A DNA stretch of 64,000 nucleotides from Cladorhizidae sp. MBARI D1340-BT2 (taxonomy: Eukaryota; Porifera; Demospongiae; Poecilosclerida; Cladorhizidae), in assembly GCA_028752905.1 (NCBI GenBank), contig JAQNBH010000011.1, positions 1,143,379 through 1,207,378 of the forward strand, written 5' to 3'. Positions within the stretch are counted from its first letter, which is position 1. Each line of letters starts with the position of its first letter. Shown here piece by piece: positions 1 through 12,800 of the stretch. A program made the position numbers and the translations under genes. The notes beneath the pieces were generated by a model. It saw only the letters and a list, made by a program, of their open reading frames with translations, did no database searches and had not been told where the DNA came from.

Positions 1-190
1 TCCCTATCACTCTCCTCCCTATCACTCTCCTCCCTATCACTCTCCTCCCTATCACTCTCCTCCCTATCACTCTCCTCCCTATCACTCTCCTCCCTATCAC
101 TCTCCTCCCTATCACTCTCCTCCCTATCACTCTCCTCCCTATCACTCTCCTCCCTATCACTCTCCTCCCTATCACTCTCCCCCCTATCAC
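1..190. repeat. 15-bp minisatellite, about 12 copies
   Basis: The unit TCCCTATCACTCTCC repeats almost perfectly from base 1 to about 180 and then decays into CA/C-rich sequence up to about 300. It lies in the cadherin gene intron downstream of the exon ending at 334, and it probably continues outside the window. Confidence 0.95.
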
Positions 191-333
191 TCACACCAGC
201 CCACCCCCATCATTCCCACCACTTCACCTATCACTCCCACCTCCCCCATCTTCCCACCACACTCTCACCCCCCCCCCCCACACACACACACACACGCCAC
301 TATATTCCTCCTTCCCCCAACCCACACCCTTAC

Positions 334-3300
334 CCTATCTCTTATCTCCATGGTCACACTGTGCCACTCGCCATCATTCAGTCTCTGCTCCGAGCCAGTG
401 CTGAGGACCGTGGCTACTCCTCCAAATGACACACTCACTCTCACCTGTCCCAGGAGCACTTCAACAGTCACATGATCCAGCCTCCTGTCCAGCCTCCCCA
501 CGTAGAAAAGAAGCCCACCGGATGTGATGGTGGCAAATGACAGTGACATTCTGAACCTGGTGGTGCTGGAAAGTATCGGCAGAGCCAGAAATGAACCGGA
601 AGTGAAACTAGCCGTCCAGAGTTCACAGTTGGAGGCCGAATATTCATCCCCCCACAGGCATTTTTCACAGACAGGTTGCTTGTATCCGTCAGAGAAAGTG
701 ACGGAACAGGACCCCCCGTACTTACAGGGGTTAGGGGTGCAGGGGTCACAGGATGGTGAGGAGCAGAGCTGGGAGCAGTTTTTGCCGGCAGTTCCGGCCG
801 GACACTGGCAGATGTAATCAGCTACCAGATCCACGCACGTGGCCCCAAATGAACACGGCCCTTCACCTACACACTCATCAATCTCCGAAGTGCAAAGGTC
901 ATGTCTGGAGTAGCCGGGAGGACAAGAGCAGCGGTGAGCATGGGAGAATGAGTGGGAGGAGTGATAGACCACGCCTGGGGTGACTATGGACGTCATCATA
1001 GTGGGTGTGGCTTCCTCTAGTGGGTGGAGCTGGAGGAGGGGCTGACATGTTTGCAAGTTCTGGCAGCTATCTGCAGTGCACGTGTCTTGGGAGAGGTCGT
1101 AATGAATGGGAGAGTCTTCCTTGTTGAAGTATAAGAGCCCATGAAGCGCCTTGTGGGAAATATACCCGCGAGGAATGTCTCGCCACCTCACAGCTAGCAT
1201 CAGCTCTACACCTCCGCCATTATAGTCGCTGTTCACAAAACCTTGTACCCCACACACCTCCACGTTATCTCGAGAGGTCTCGGCAAGTTCTGACACAAAC
1301 CACAAGAAAGACTCCAAGTGGACGGACAGGAAATGCTCTGTACTCACACCCCCGAACAGAACTGCCACGGCATTCTCCAGCGTGGTGTTGGTAAGGATGG
1401 TCACATACACAGGCACAGATGCCACACCCATGCTTGCGCTGGAAGATGCCGAGACACTGAGCACGTGAAGTCTGGAACTGGCGCTGCTTCTGATGGAGAG
1501 AAGACCGGAGGATGGCTGGAGGTCGAAGTGACGGTGGACGTCTGGGGAAGGAGAGGAGAGGAGGGAGAAGGTGAGAGGGACATCTTTAGGATAGTCCACG
1601 CTGAGAATGCCGAGGGTGATTGAGGGTGGGAGAGAGGAGAGGTAGGCAGTCAGGTATATGGTAAGGGGTGAGATCACAGGCGCATTTATATCGCTGGAGA
1701 TCATTACCTCGACGATGGTAGAGGAAGAAAGCGAGAGATGCTCGGCTCTTACGACGAGTTTGTATTGACCGGCTTGTATGTCGGGGATGATTTCCACTGC
1801 AGCCAGAATATTTCCATCGGAGTCCACTTCAAATAATGAAGAGGCCAGCCCTGCCCCGATAACACTATAGCAGAGACTTGACCCATTCACTGACAAATCT
1901 CGAGTTGCAGCACTGACTCTAGTAAGAACAGAACCGCTCATCACTCTGGAGTTGATGTAGAGGGAGTATTTCTCCTGAGAGAACACGGGTGGCTCGTCGA
2001 TAATGTCTTCCACCTCCACGAGCAATGCCACAGAAGACATCATAGGAGGTGTGCCGCTGTCAATGGCTAGTATGTTGAGGTGGTAGGCACTTCTCACCTC
2101 CCTGTCTAACCCCCCAGTCGTGTACACACGCCCCGAGTCACTCACTCTGAAGACATGTAAAGCACCAACGTCTCCTGTCAATTCATAATGAACCTGAGCA
2201 TTTATTGCTGAGTCAGCATCCATTGCTCTGACCTGTAAAACAGAGGTCATAGTGATGTTTTCCTGTACAGAGACTTGCAGGGAAGTTGCGCTAAACTCAG
2301 GAGCATTGTCGTTGACATCCTGCACGAATATAATGACCTCAGTGGATGATGACATTGGGATCTCCCCACCATCTGTTGCCATGACAACAAGGGTGTGGTT
2401 ATAAGAAGGAGAAAGAGAGGGATCCTCGTAGTCTAGAATTTTCCCTGCCTTCAGCATGATAGCTCCACTCCGCCCATCAATTTGGAAAGTGTCACTTGCT
2501 GACCTGAACGAATACGTCACACGACCATTGACCCCTTCATCACCGTCCTCCGCTGACACTCCAATTAACACCTCCTCCTCCCCTACATTTTCAGGAATGG
2601 TGACTCGGTAAAGCGTGGATAGAAATGTTGGAGTTTTGTCATTTACATCCAGAACCTTCACTTGCAGCCGAGTGCTGGTCTCCAGCACCTGTTCCCTCTC
2701 TCCTTCGGTACTGGACGACACTACCACCACCAACTCGTAGCTGGACCGCTTCTCCCTATCCAGCAGGCCATGCACACGCACGATCCCCGCACTGATCATG
2801 AACACTCCTCCCACATTCCCAGACTGGATGAAGTACTGCTCTCTCCCGGTTGTTGTGGCAGCGGCTGGGAGGGCTATCACAAACACTGGCATCATGAACT
2901 CTCCCTCACTGACCTCAGCGTGGTATTCTTGAGCCCACTCTGTCCGAGTCACGTTGGAAAGGATGACCAACACCTCCACATTGGTCTCACTTGAACGAGA
3001 AGGAGTTCCTCCGTCTCTCCCCACCACCACTAGCATGTAGTCACGCCTGTCCTCACGACGCAGACTCAACCGAGTAGAAATAACACCCGTGGAGGAGTCA
3101 AGGGCAAAGGTCGCAGATATGCTTGACTCCATCATGGGAGAAAATGAGTAAGTTATTTCACCCAACACTCCGCTGTCCGCATCATCGGCTGTTGCTATGG
3201 TAACATACGTCCCGACCGGCTCTCCTTCCCTGGCGCACGCATTGTGTCTCCCCCGACCAAATATGGGTGTGTGTTCATTGATGTTGGTTACCAGGATAGT

Positions 3301-3864
3301 TACGGCTACCTCAGAAACAAGGTGTGGTCTAGCCAGAGAGCGAGCCTGTACTCGCAGATCATGTGTCTCAGACTCCTCGTAATCCAGAGACGACGTCAGC
3401 ATGAGATGCCCTGAAGCTGTGTTAACTAGGAACATAACAGAGTCAGCCTCGCGGCCAGCGGGCACGACCAAGTGGTACTCCAGCACATCCAAAGGTGCTG
3501 AGTCAGCAACAGAGGCCTGCAGAGATAAAATGGCGGAGTTGACTGTCGTGTTCTCTGGGAGTTGCACTGAGTAGGATGACTGTTTGAAGACGGGAATATT
3601 GTCAGCCACGTCGGTGATATATATGTCAACAACAGCTAGGCTGCTCCTGGGCGGAGTACCATGGTCACGGACCAACAAGGTCATGTGATAGTTGGTGCGT
3701 ATCTCATAGTCTAATGGAAGGGCCAGAGAGAGAGTGAAGGAAGTGGAGGAGGAGGCAGATATGGAGAACGTGTGGCCGGCATTGTTAAGGAGAGCACAGT
3801 GAAGGAGAGAGTTAAAGTGAGTATCTTCATCGATAATGGAGAAGAGTTGGAGGACATCTCCTAC
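334..3864 (-). CDS. CELSR: CELSR-like exon 3: cadherin repeats 2-9, EGF modules, start of LamG
   Basis: The acceptor is CCCTCTCTTCAG before GTAGGAGATG (AG at 3866-3865) and the donor is AGATAGG|GTAAGG (GT starts at 333). The exon is 3,531 nt, exactly 1,177 codons, phase 0 at both ends. It opens with VGDVLQLFSIIDEDTHF, completing cadherin 2, whose first strand (YFNLSILEDAP) is on exon 2. Ca-binding linkers are visible as DVNDKTPTF, DVNDNAPEF and NINEHTPIF, and DRE/DYE motifs recur. Repeats 4/5 and 8/9 have degenerate linkers (SNVTRTEW, SDINAPVI). The open frame continues upstream to 4077 but codes only Pro-rich junk there, so the start at 3864 is preferred. The exon ends inside LamG at EWHSVTMEIRDR. 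Confidence 0.88.
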
Positions 3865-6800
3865 CTGAAGAGAGGGTAGGTGAGGAGCAGAGGAGATAGA
3901 GAGGGAGGAAGGAGGGGGGGGGGGATATTGCAGGGTGGGGGGGGGGGGGGATATTGCAGGGTGGGGGGGGGGGGATATTGCAGTAATTACAAATGACATG
4001 GTTGGAGGAGCAAGGAAAGTGACCAGACCAGCTGTCTCAGCTACAACCCATCCTCGTCTCCTTGACATGGAAGTCAACTATAAACATCATGGAGACCAAG
4101 CTGCACCATGTACAGTTCTTCTCCCTCCCTGGCAGGCACCATGTACAGTTCTTCTCCCTCCACAGAGATATTCATAGCTTGAGCATAGTAGAAGCATTGG
4201 AAACAAGTCGCGTGCAATAATAGTTCTTCACAGAAATTACTAGCACGAGCCACAGCTACCCCCAACCCCCAGCACATGCCACAGCAATACCCCCACCTCA
4301 GCACGTGCCACAGCTGCCCCCACACCTCAGCACGTGCCACAGCTGCCCCCACACCTCAGCACGTGCCACAGCTGCCCCCACACCTCAGCACGTGCCACAG
4401 CTGCCCCCACACCTCAGCACGTGCCACAGCTGCCCCCACACCTCAGCACGTGCCACAGCTACCCCCACACCTCATCACGTGCCACAGCAATAACCACACC
4501 CCTCAGCTTCTCTTTCCTTCCTGTGGGTTGTGTCCACCTGCAGTAGTCACTAACTCACAAGCCAGATAGCTTTCTGGATGTGAAGAGATGGGGCTTGTCC
4601 CACAGTCTCCACAGTCCTTTGTCCAGAAGTTGCCCACAATGGTGCAAAAAAAACAGGAAACAGGCCAAACATTTACCTGGCACAGAGTCCTGCTAAGGGA
4701 AATACCCCTAATAGGAGTGTTAAGTGGAGACAGCTGGGAACACCTTGAACTTAATTTAAGTGCTTGAGTCTTGAGTTGAACGCCATAGAAACTACTGAAG
4801 TGCATTAGCCAGCACAATAGTCCACTTTGAAAGATTTGAACAGCAACACACACAGCATGTTACAAATTGACTTTCTTTATATGTGTGTATCCGCTTTTAC
4901 TTGCCAGCTACCACCACACAGAGTGTAGGAGCACAGGTTGGTGGTGAGTACTCACAGGCTCTGGGTTGCTAGGTGACCTCACACAGAGTGTAGGAGCACA
5001 GGTTGGTGGTGAGTACTCACAGGCTCTGGGTTGCTAGGTGACACCTCCACAAGGAGCACAGGTTGGTGGTGAGTACTCACAGGCTCTGGGTTGCTAGGTG
5101 ACACCTCCACACAGAGTGTAGGAGCACAGGTTGGTGGTGAGTACTCACAGGCTCTGGGTTGCTAGGTGACACCTCCACACAGAGTGTAGGAGCACAGGTT
5201 GGTGGTGAGTACTCACAGGCTCTGGGTTGCTAGGTGACCTCACACAGAGTGTAGGAGCACAGGTTGGTGGTGAGTATTCACAGGCTCTGGGTTGCTAGGT
5301 GACACCTCCACACAGAGTGTAGGAGCACAGGTTGGTGGTGAGTACTCACAGGCTCTGGGTTGCTAGGTGACACCTCCACACAGAGTGTAGGAGCACAGGT
5401 TGGTGGTGAGTATACTCACAGGCTCTGGGTTGCTAGGTGACACCTCCACACAGAGTGTAGGAGCACAGGTTGGTGGTGAGTACTCACAGGCTCTGGGTTG
5501 CTAGGTGACCTCACACAGAGTGTAGGAGCACAGGTTGGTGGTGAGTACTCACAGGCTCTGGGTTGCTAGGTGACACCTCCACACAGAGTGTAGGAGCACA
5601 GGTTGGTGGTGAGTACTCACAGGCTCTGGGTTGCTAGGTGACACCTCCACACAGAGTGTAGGAGCACAGGTTGGTGGTGAGTACTCACAGGCTCTGGGTT
5701 GCTAGGTGACACCTCCACACAGAGTGTAGGAGCACAGGTTGGTGGTGAGTACTCACAGGCTCTGGGTTGCTAGGTGACCTCACACAGAGTGTAGGAGCAC
5801 AGGTTGGTGGTGAGTATTCACAGGCTCTGGGTTGCTAGGTGACACCTCCACACAGAGTGTAGGAGCACAGGTTGGTGGTGAGTACTCACAGGCTCTGGGT
5901 TGCTAGGTGACACCTCCACACAGAGTGTAGGGGCACAGGTTGGTGGTGAGTATACTCACAGGCTCTGGGTTGCTAGGTGACACCTCCACACAGAGTGTAG
6001 GAGCACAGGTTGGTGGTGAGTACTCACAGGCTCTGGGTTGCTAGGTGACCTCACACAGAGTGTAGGAGCACAGGTTGGTGGTGAGTACTCACAGGCTCTG
6101 GGTTGCTAGGTGACACCTCCACACAGAGTGTAGGAGCACAGGTTGGTGGTGAGTACTCACAGGCTCTGGGTTGCTAGGTGACACCTCCACACAGAGTGTA
6201 GGAGCACAGGTTGGTGGTGAGTACTCACAGGCTCTGGGTTGCTAGGTGACCTCAAACAGAGTGTAGGAGCACAGGTTGGTGGTGAGTACTCACAGGCTCT
6301 GGGTTGCTAGGTGACACCTCCACACAGAGTGTAGGAGCACAGGTTGGTGGTGAGTACTCACAGGCTCTGGGTTGCTAGGTGACACCTCCACACAGAGTGT
6401 AGGAGCACAGGTTGGTGGTCAGTACTCACAGGCTCTGGGTTGCTAGGTGACACCTCCACACAGAGTGTAGGAGCACAGGTTGGTGGTGAGTACTCACAGG
6501 CTCTGGGTTGCTAGGTGACACCTCCACACAGAGTGTAGGAGCACAGGTTGGTGGTGAGTACTCACAGGCTCTGGGTTGCTAGGTGACACCTCCACACAGA
6601 GTGTAGGAGCACAGGTTGGTGGTGAGTACTCACAGGCTCTGGGTTGCTAGGTGACACCTCCACAAGGAGCACAGGTTGGTGGTGAGTACTCACAGGCTCT
6701 GGGTTGCTAGGTGACACCTCCACACAGAGTGTAGGAGCACAGGTTGGTGGTGAGTACTCACAGGCTCTGGGTTGCTAGGTGACACCTCCACACAGAGTGT

Positions 6801-9800
6801 AGGAGCACAGGTTGGTGGTGAGTACTCACAGGCTCTGGGTTGCTAGGTGACCTCACACAGAGTGTAGGAGCACAGGTTGGTGGTGAGTACTCACAGGCTC
6901 TGGGTTGCTAGGTGACCTCACACAGAGTGTAGGAGCACAGGTTGGTGGTGAGTACTCACAGGCTCTGGGTTGCTAGGTGACACCTCCACACAGAGTGTAG
7001 GAGCACAGGTTGGTGGTGAGTACTCACAGGCTCTGGGTTGCTAGGTGACACCTCCACACAGAGCACAGGTTGGTGGTGAGTACTCACAGGCTCTGGGTTG
7101 CTAGGTGACACCTCCACACAGAGTGTCGGAGCACAGGTTGGTGGTGAGTACTCACAGGCTCTGGGTTGCTAGGTGACACCTCCACACAGAGTGTCGGAGC
7201 ACAGGTTGGTGGTGAGTACTCACAGGCTCTGGGTTGCTAGGTGACACCTCCACACAGAGTGTAGGAGCATAGGTTGGTGGTGAGTACTCACAGGCTCTGG
7301 GTTGCTAGGTGACACCTCCACACAAGAGTGTAGGAGCACAGGTTGGTGGTGAGTACTCACAGGCTCTGGGTTGCTAGGTGACCTCACACAGAGTGTAGGA
7401 GCACAGGTTGGTGGTGAGTACTCACAGGCTCTGGGTTGCTAGGTGACACCTCCACACAGAGTGTAGGAGCACAGGTTGGTGGTGAGTACTCACAGGCTCT
7501 GGGTTGCTAGGTGACACCTCCACACAGAGTGTACACAGGTTGGTGGTGAGTACTCACAGGCTCTGGGTTGCTAGGTGACACCTCCACACAGAGTGTAGGA
7601 GCACAGGTTGGTGGTCAGTACTCACAGGCTCTGGGTTGCTAGGTGACACCTCCACACAGAGTGTAGGAGCACAGGTTGGTGGTGAGTACTCACAGGCTCT
7701 GGGTTGCTAGGTGACACCTCCACACAGAGTGTAGGAGCACAGGTTGGTGGTGAGTATTCACAGGCTCTGGGTTGCTAGGTGACACCTCCACACAGAGTGT
7801 AGGAGCACAGGTTGGTGGTGAGTACTCACAGGCTCTGGGTTGCTAGGTGACACCCCCACACAGAGGAGCACAGGTTGGTGGTGAGTACTCACAGGCTCTG
7901 GGTTGCTAGGTGACACCTCCACACAGAGTGTAGGAGCACAGGTTGGTGGTGAGTACTCACAGGCTCTGGGTTGCTAGGTGACACCTCCACACAGAGTGTA
8001 GGAGCACAGGTTGGTGGTGAGTACTCACAGGCTCTGGGTTGCTAGGTGACCTCACACAGAGTGTAGGAGCACAGGTTGGTGGTGAGTACTCACAGGCTCT
8101 GGGTTGCTAGGTGACACCTCCGCACAGAGTGTAGGAGCACAGGTTGGTGGTGAGTACTCACAGGCTCTGGGTTGCTAGGTGACACCTCCGCACAGAGTGT
8201 AGGAGCACAGGTTGGTGGTGAGTACTCACAGGCTCTGGGTTGCTAGGTGACACCTCCGCACAGAGTGTACACAGGTTGGTGGTGAGTACTCACAGGCTCT
8301 GGGTTGCTAGGTGACACCTCCACACAGAGTGTAGGAGCACAGGTTGGTGGTGAGTACTCACAGGCTCTGGGTTGCTAGGTGACACCTCCACACAGAGTGT
8401 AGGAGCACAGGTTGGTGGTGAGTACTCACAGGCTCTGGGTTGCTAGGTGACACCTCCACACAGAGTGTAGGAGCACAGGTTGGTGGTGAGTACTCACAGG
8501 CTCTGGGTTGCTAGGTGACACCTCCACACAGAGTGTAGGAGCACAGGTTGGTGGTGAGTACTCACAGGCTCTGGGTTGCTAGGTGACCTCACACAGAGTG
8601 TAGGAGCACAGGTTGGTGGTGAGTACTCACAGGCTCTGGGTTGCTAGGTGACACCTCCACACAGAGTGTAGGAGCACAGGTTGGTGGTGAGTATTCACAG
8701 GCTCTGGGTTGCTAGGTGACACCTCCACACAGAGTGTAGGAGCACAGGTTGGTGGTGAGTACTCACAGGCTCTGGGTTGCTAGGTGACACCTCCACACAG
8801 AGTGTAGGAGCACAGGTTGGTGGTGAGTACTCACAGGCTCTGGGTTGCTAGGTGACACCTTCACACAGAGTGTAGGAGCACAGGTTGGTGGTGAGTACTC
8901 ACAGTCTCTGGGTTGCTAGGTGACACCTCCACACAGAGTGTAGGAGCACAGGTTGGTGGTGAGTACTCACAGGCTCTGGGTTGCTAGGTGACACCTCCAC
9001 ACAGAGCACAGGTTGGTGGTGAGTACTCACAGGCTCTGGGTTGCTAGGTGACACCTCCACACAGAGTGTAGGAGCACAGGTTGGTGGTGAGTATACTCAC
9101 AGGCTCTGGGTTGCTAGGTGACACCTCCACACAGAGTGTAGGAGCACAGGTTGGTGGTGAGTACTCACAGGCTCTGGGTTGCTAGGTGACACCTCCACAC
9201 AGAGTGTAGGAGCACAGGTTGGTGGTGAGTACTCACAGGCTCTGGGTTGCTAGGTGACACCTCCACACAGAGTGTAGGAGCACAGGTTGGTGGTGAGTAC
9301 TCACAGGCTCTGGGTTGCTAGGTGACACCTCCACACAGAGTGTAGGAGCACAGGTTGGTGGTGAGTACTCACAGGCTCTGGGTTGCTAGGTGACACCTCC
9401 ACACAGAGTGTAGGAGCACAGGTTGGTGGTGAGTACTCACAGGCTCTGGGTTGCTAGGTGACACCTCCACACAGAGTGTCAGGTTGGTGTGTGAGCGCTC
9501 ACAGGCTCTGGTTGAGAAGCATGTGGGCTATTTAGGAAAGTTAGTGGATGAATATCTGTCCAGTCATGATGGCTGACATAGTAGCATTAGTGCAGTTATG
9601 CAGAATACAGAGAGAGAAGCTTCAAAGAGGCATCAAAAGATCTCTTGTCTCCTCCATCTCTTGTGTACATCATTTCAAGAGAAATTGTTACAATTCTGTT
9701 GCTATTAACAAGATTGTAGCTAGGCAGGAGTTAATGAGGCATTAATAAGATTGTAGCCAGCTGGGGGTTAATGTGGCATGTCTGAGCAACTGTGATTGGC

Positions 9801-12800
9801 GCAGAGGAAATTATAATTTAATGAGGTGATTATTTGTGGGCGTAGACATACCAGCCTCGGCTCATTGGTCGGACCAGCCAACCACATCCTCAGTTAAGAT
9901 AGAGCTATGCAGAGCTATGGCACCACCTACCTAGTCCATAGCCTTAGCCCTTCATATAGCAGGGACCATGCTGTTCTCAGTGGTCTAGGATTAGGCTGGG
10001 TGCATGTAGCTAGCACCCACCATGCTGTTCTCAGTGGTCTAGGATTAGGCTGGTGCATGTAGCTAGCACACACCATGCTGTTCTCAGTGGTCTAGTATTA
10101 GGCTGGGTGCATGTAGCTAGCACCCACCATGCTGTTCTCAGTGGTCTAGTATTAGGCTGGGTGCATGTAGCTAGCACACACCATGCTGTTCTCAGTGGTC
10201 TAGGATTAGGCTGGGTGCATGTAGCTAGCACCCACCATGCTGTTCTCAGTGGTCTAGGATTAGGCTGGGTGCATGTAGCTAGCACCCACCATGCTGTTCT
10301 CAGTGGTCTAGGATTAGGCTGGGTGCATGTAGCTAGCACCCACCATGCTGTTCTCAGTGGTCTAGGATTAGGCTGGGTGCATGTAGCTAGCACCCACCAT
10401 GCTGTTCTCAGTGGTCTAGGATTAGGCTGGGTGCATGTAGCTAGCACACACCATGCTGTTCTCAGTGGTCTAGGATTAGGCTGGGTGCATGTACATGTAC
10501 ATGTAGTTAGCACCCACCATGCTGTTCTCAGTGGTCTAGGATTAGGCTGGGTGCATGTAGCTAGCACACACCATGCTGTTCTCAGTGGTCTAGGATTAGG
10601 CTGGGTGCATGTAGCTAGCACCCACCATGCTGTTCTCAGTGGTCTAGGATTAGGCTGGGTGCATGTAGCTAGCACCCACCATGCTGTTCTCAGTGGTCTA
10701 GGATTAGGCTGGGTGCATGTAGCTAGCACACACCATGCTGTTCTCAGTGGTCTAGGATTAGGCTGGGTGCATGTAGCTAGCACCCACCATGCTGTTCTCA
10801 GTGGTCTAGGATTAGGCTGGGTGCATGTAGCTAGCACACACCATGCTGTTCTCAGTGGTCTAGGATTAGGCTGGGTCCATGTAGCTAGCACCCACAACGC
10901 TGTTCTCAGTGGTCTAGGATTAGGCTGGGTGCATGTAGCTAGCACCCACCATGCTGTTCTCAGTGGTCTAGGATTAGGCTGGGTGCATGTAGCTAGCACC
11001 CACAACGCTGTTCTCAGTGGTCTAGGATTAGGCTGGGTACATGTAGCTAGCACCCACCATGGTGTTCTCAGTGGTCTAGGATTAGGCTGGGTGCATGTAG
11101 CTAGCACCCACCATGCTGTTCTCAGTGGTCTAGGATTAGGCTGGGTGCATGTAGCTAGCACCCACCATGCTGTTCTCAGTGGTAGGATTAGGCTGGGTGC
11201 ATGTAGCTAGCACCCACCATGCTGTTCTCAGTGGTCTAGGATTAGGCTGGGTGCATGTAGCTAGCACCCACCATGCTGTTTCTTATGTGTTTGTCTCCTC
11301 CACCTCCCACCTCACATCCCTCCCCCCTCCACCTCCCCCATCCACCTCCTCCATGACTCACTGGTGCATCTTCAAGAATGCTCAGATTGAAATAGGTGCC
11401 ATCTTGAAAAGTGGGTGTGTGATCATTGTCATCCAATACAGAGATTTCATAGGAGAGCGAGTGTTGCACATCACCATCATGAGATGTCACTATCACCATC
11501 AACATAGACACCTCCACTGCCTCTCTGTCTATCTTACCTATGGCAGGGAAGGGGGAGAGGAGAAGAGGAGAAAGGAAGGGAAGGAGGGGAGGAGGAAGGG
11601 GAGAGAGCAGTTCAGATGAAGTGCTTCACTGTCCAGAACTTCTTTCTCAGCACTGACTATCAACCATACATGTGTGTGTGTGTGGTGTGTGTGTGTGTGT
11701 GCATGTGGTGTGTTGTGTGCATGGTGTGTGTGTGATGTGTGTGGTGTGTGTGTGTGTGGTCTGTGATGTGTGTTGTGTGTGTGGTGTGTGTGTGTGTGAT
11801 CATATGTGTGTGGTGTGTGTTGTGTTGTGTGTGGTGTGTATGGTGTGTATGGTGGTATTGACAGAAGCTGCCTTTTGATTGGAGTGGAAACAATGAGAGC
11901 ACGGGAATCTCCTGAGCTCAACAGACTGCCTGGACCAGCGGAGACATGAGGAGGCATGTTAAACTGCATCCTCAAAATTGGCACTGGCAAGTGACTGAGC
12001 ATAGCAACACTAGGAGCTCTTCTCTGCCACACTGAGCATAGTAACACTAGGAGCTCTTCTCTGCCACACTGAGCATAGCAACACTAGGAGCTCTTCTCTG
12101 CCACACTTAACATAATAAGACTAGGAGTTCAAGTTGATTATTGAGAAGGTTATTGTAATGTACAAGCAGCTTAAACACTCAGTGCAAACAGATACCCTCT
12201 CACTGCCTCGGACAAAGTAAATGAAAATAATCTCATAGTCCATCACATATAACCCTACACACATATGCATATAGTATTATATAGCTATACACATTCACAT
12301 GCATGTAGTATTATATAACTATACACATGCACATGCATATAGTATTATATAACTATACACATGCACATGCATATAGTATTATATAACTATACACATGCAC
12401 ATGCATATAGTATTATATAGCTATACACATGCACATGCATATAGTATTATATAACTATACACATGCACATGCATATAGTATTATATAACTATACACATGC
12501 ACATGCATGTAGTATTATATAACTATACACATGCACATGCATATAGCATTATATAACTATAAACATGCACATGCATATTATAGTATTATATAACTATACA
12601 CATGCACATGCACATAGTATTATATAACTATACACATGTATGCATGCACATGCATATAGTATTATATAGCCACATGCATATAGTAGTATATGACTATACA
12701 CATGCACAGATATTATATAATAGTGTACACATATTCACATGCACATGTGTGTATATATATAGCTATACACATGTACATGCATACAAGAACACAAGAACAG

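Noticed and set aside
265..333. C-terminal end of the cadherin frame running into Val/Cys/Gly-rich sequence
   Set aside because: It is CA/C-rich intron read past the donor at 333; the LamG domain is only half complete there.
3865..4077. N-terminal extension of the large cadherin exon (Met-Thr-Ser... then Pro-rich)
   Set aside because: It is G/C-run intron sequence. The acceptor at 3866-3865 and phase-0 join to exon 2 rebuild cadherin 2 exactly.
10031..11210. Long open frames on both strands (about 380 codons) of an 18-residue repeat
   Set aside because: They follow from the 54-bp period (a multiple of 3) of a minisatellite; both strands are open at once and nothing resembles a protein family.
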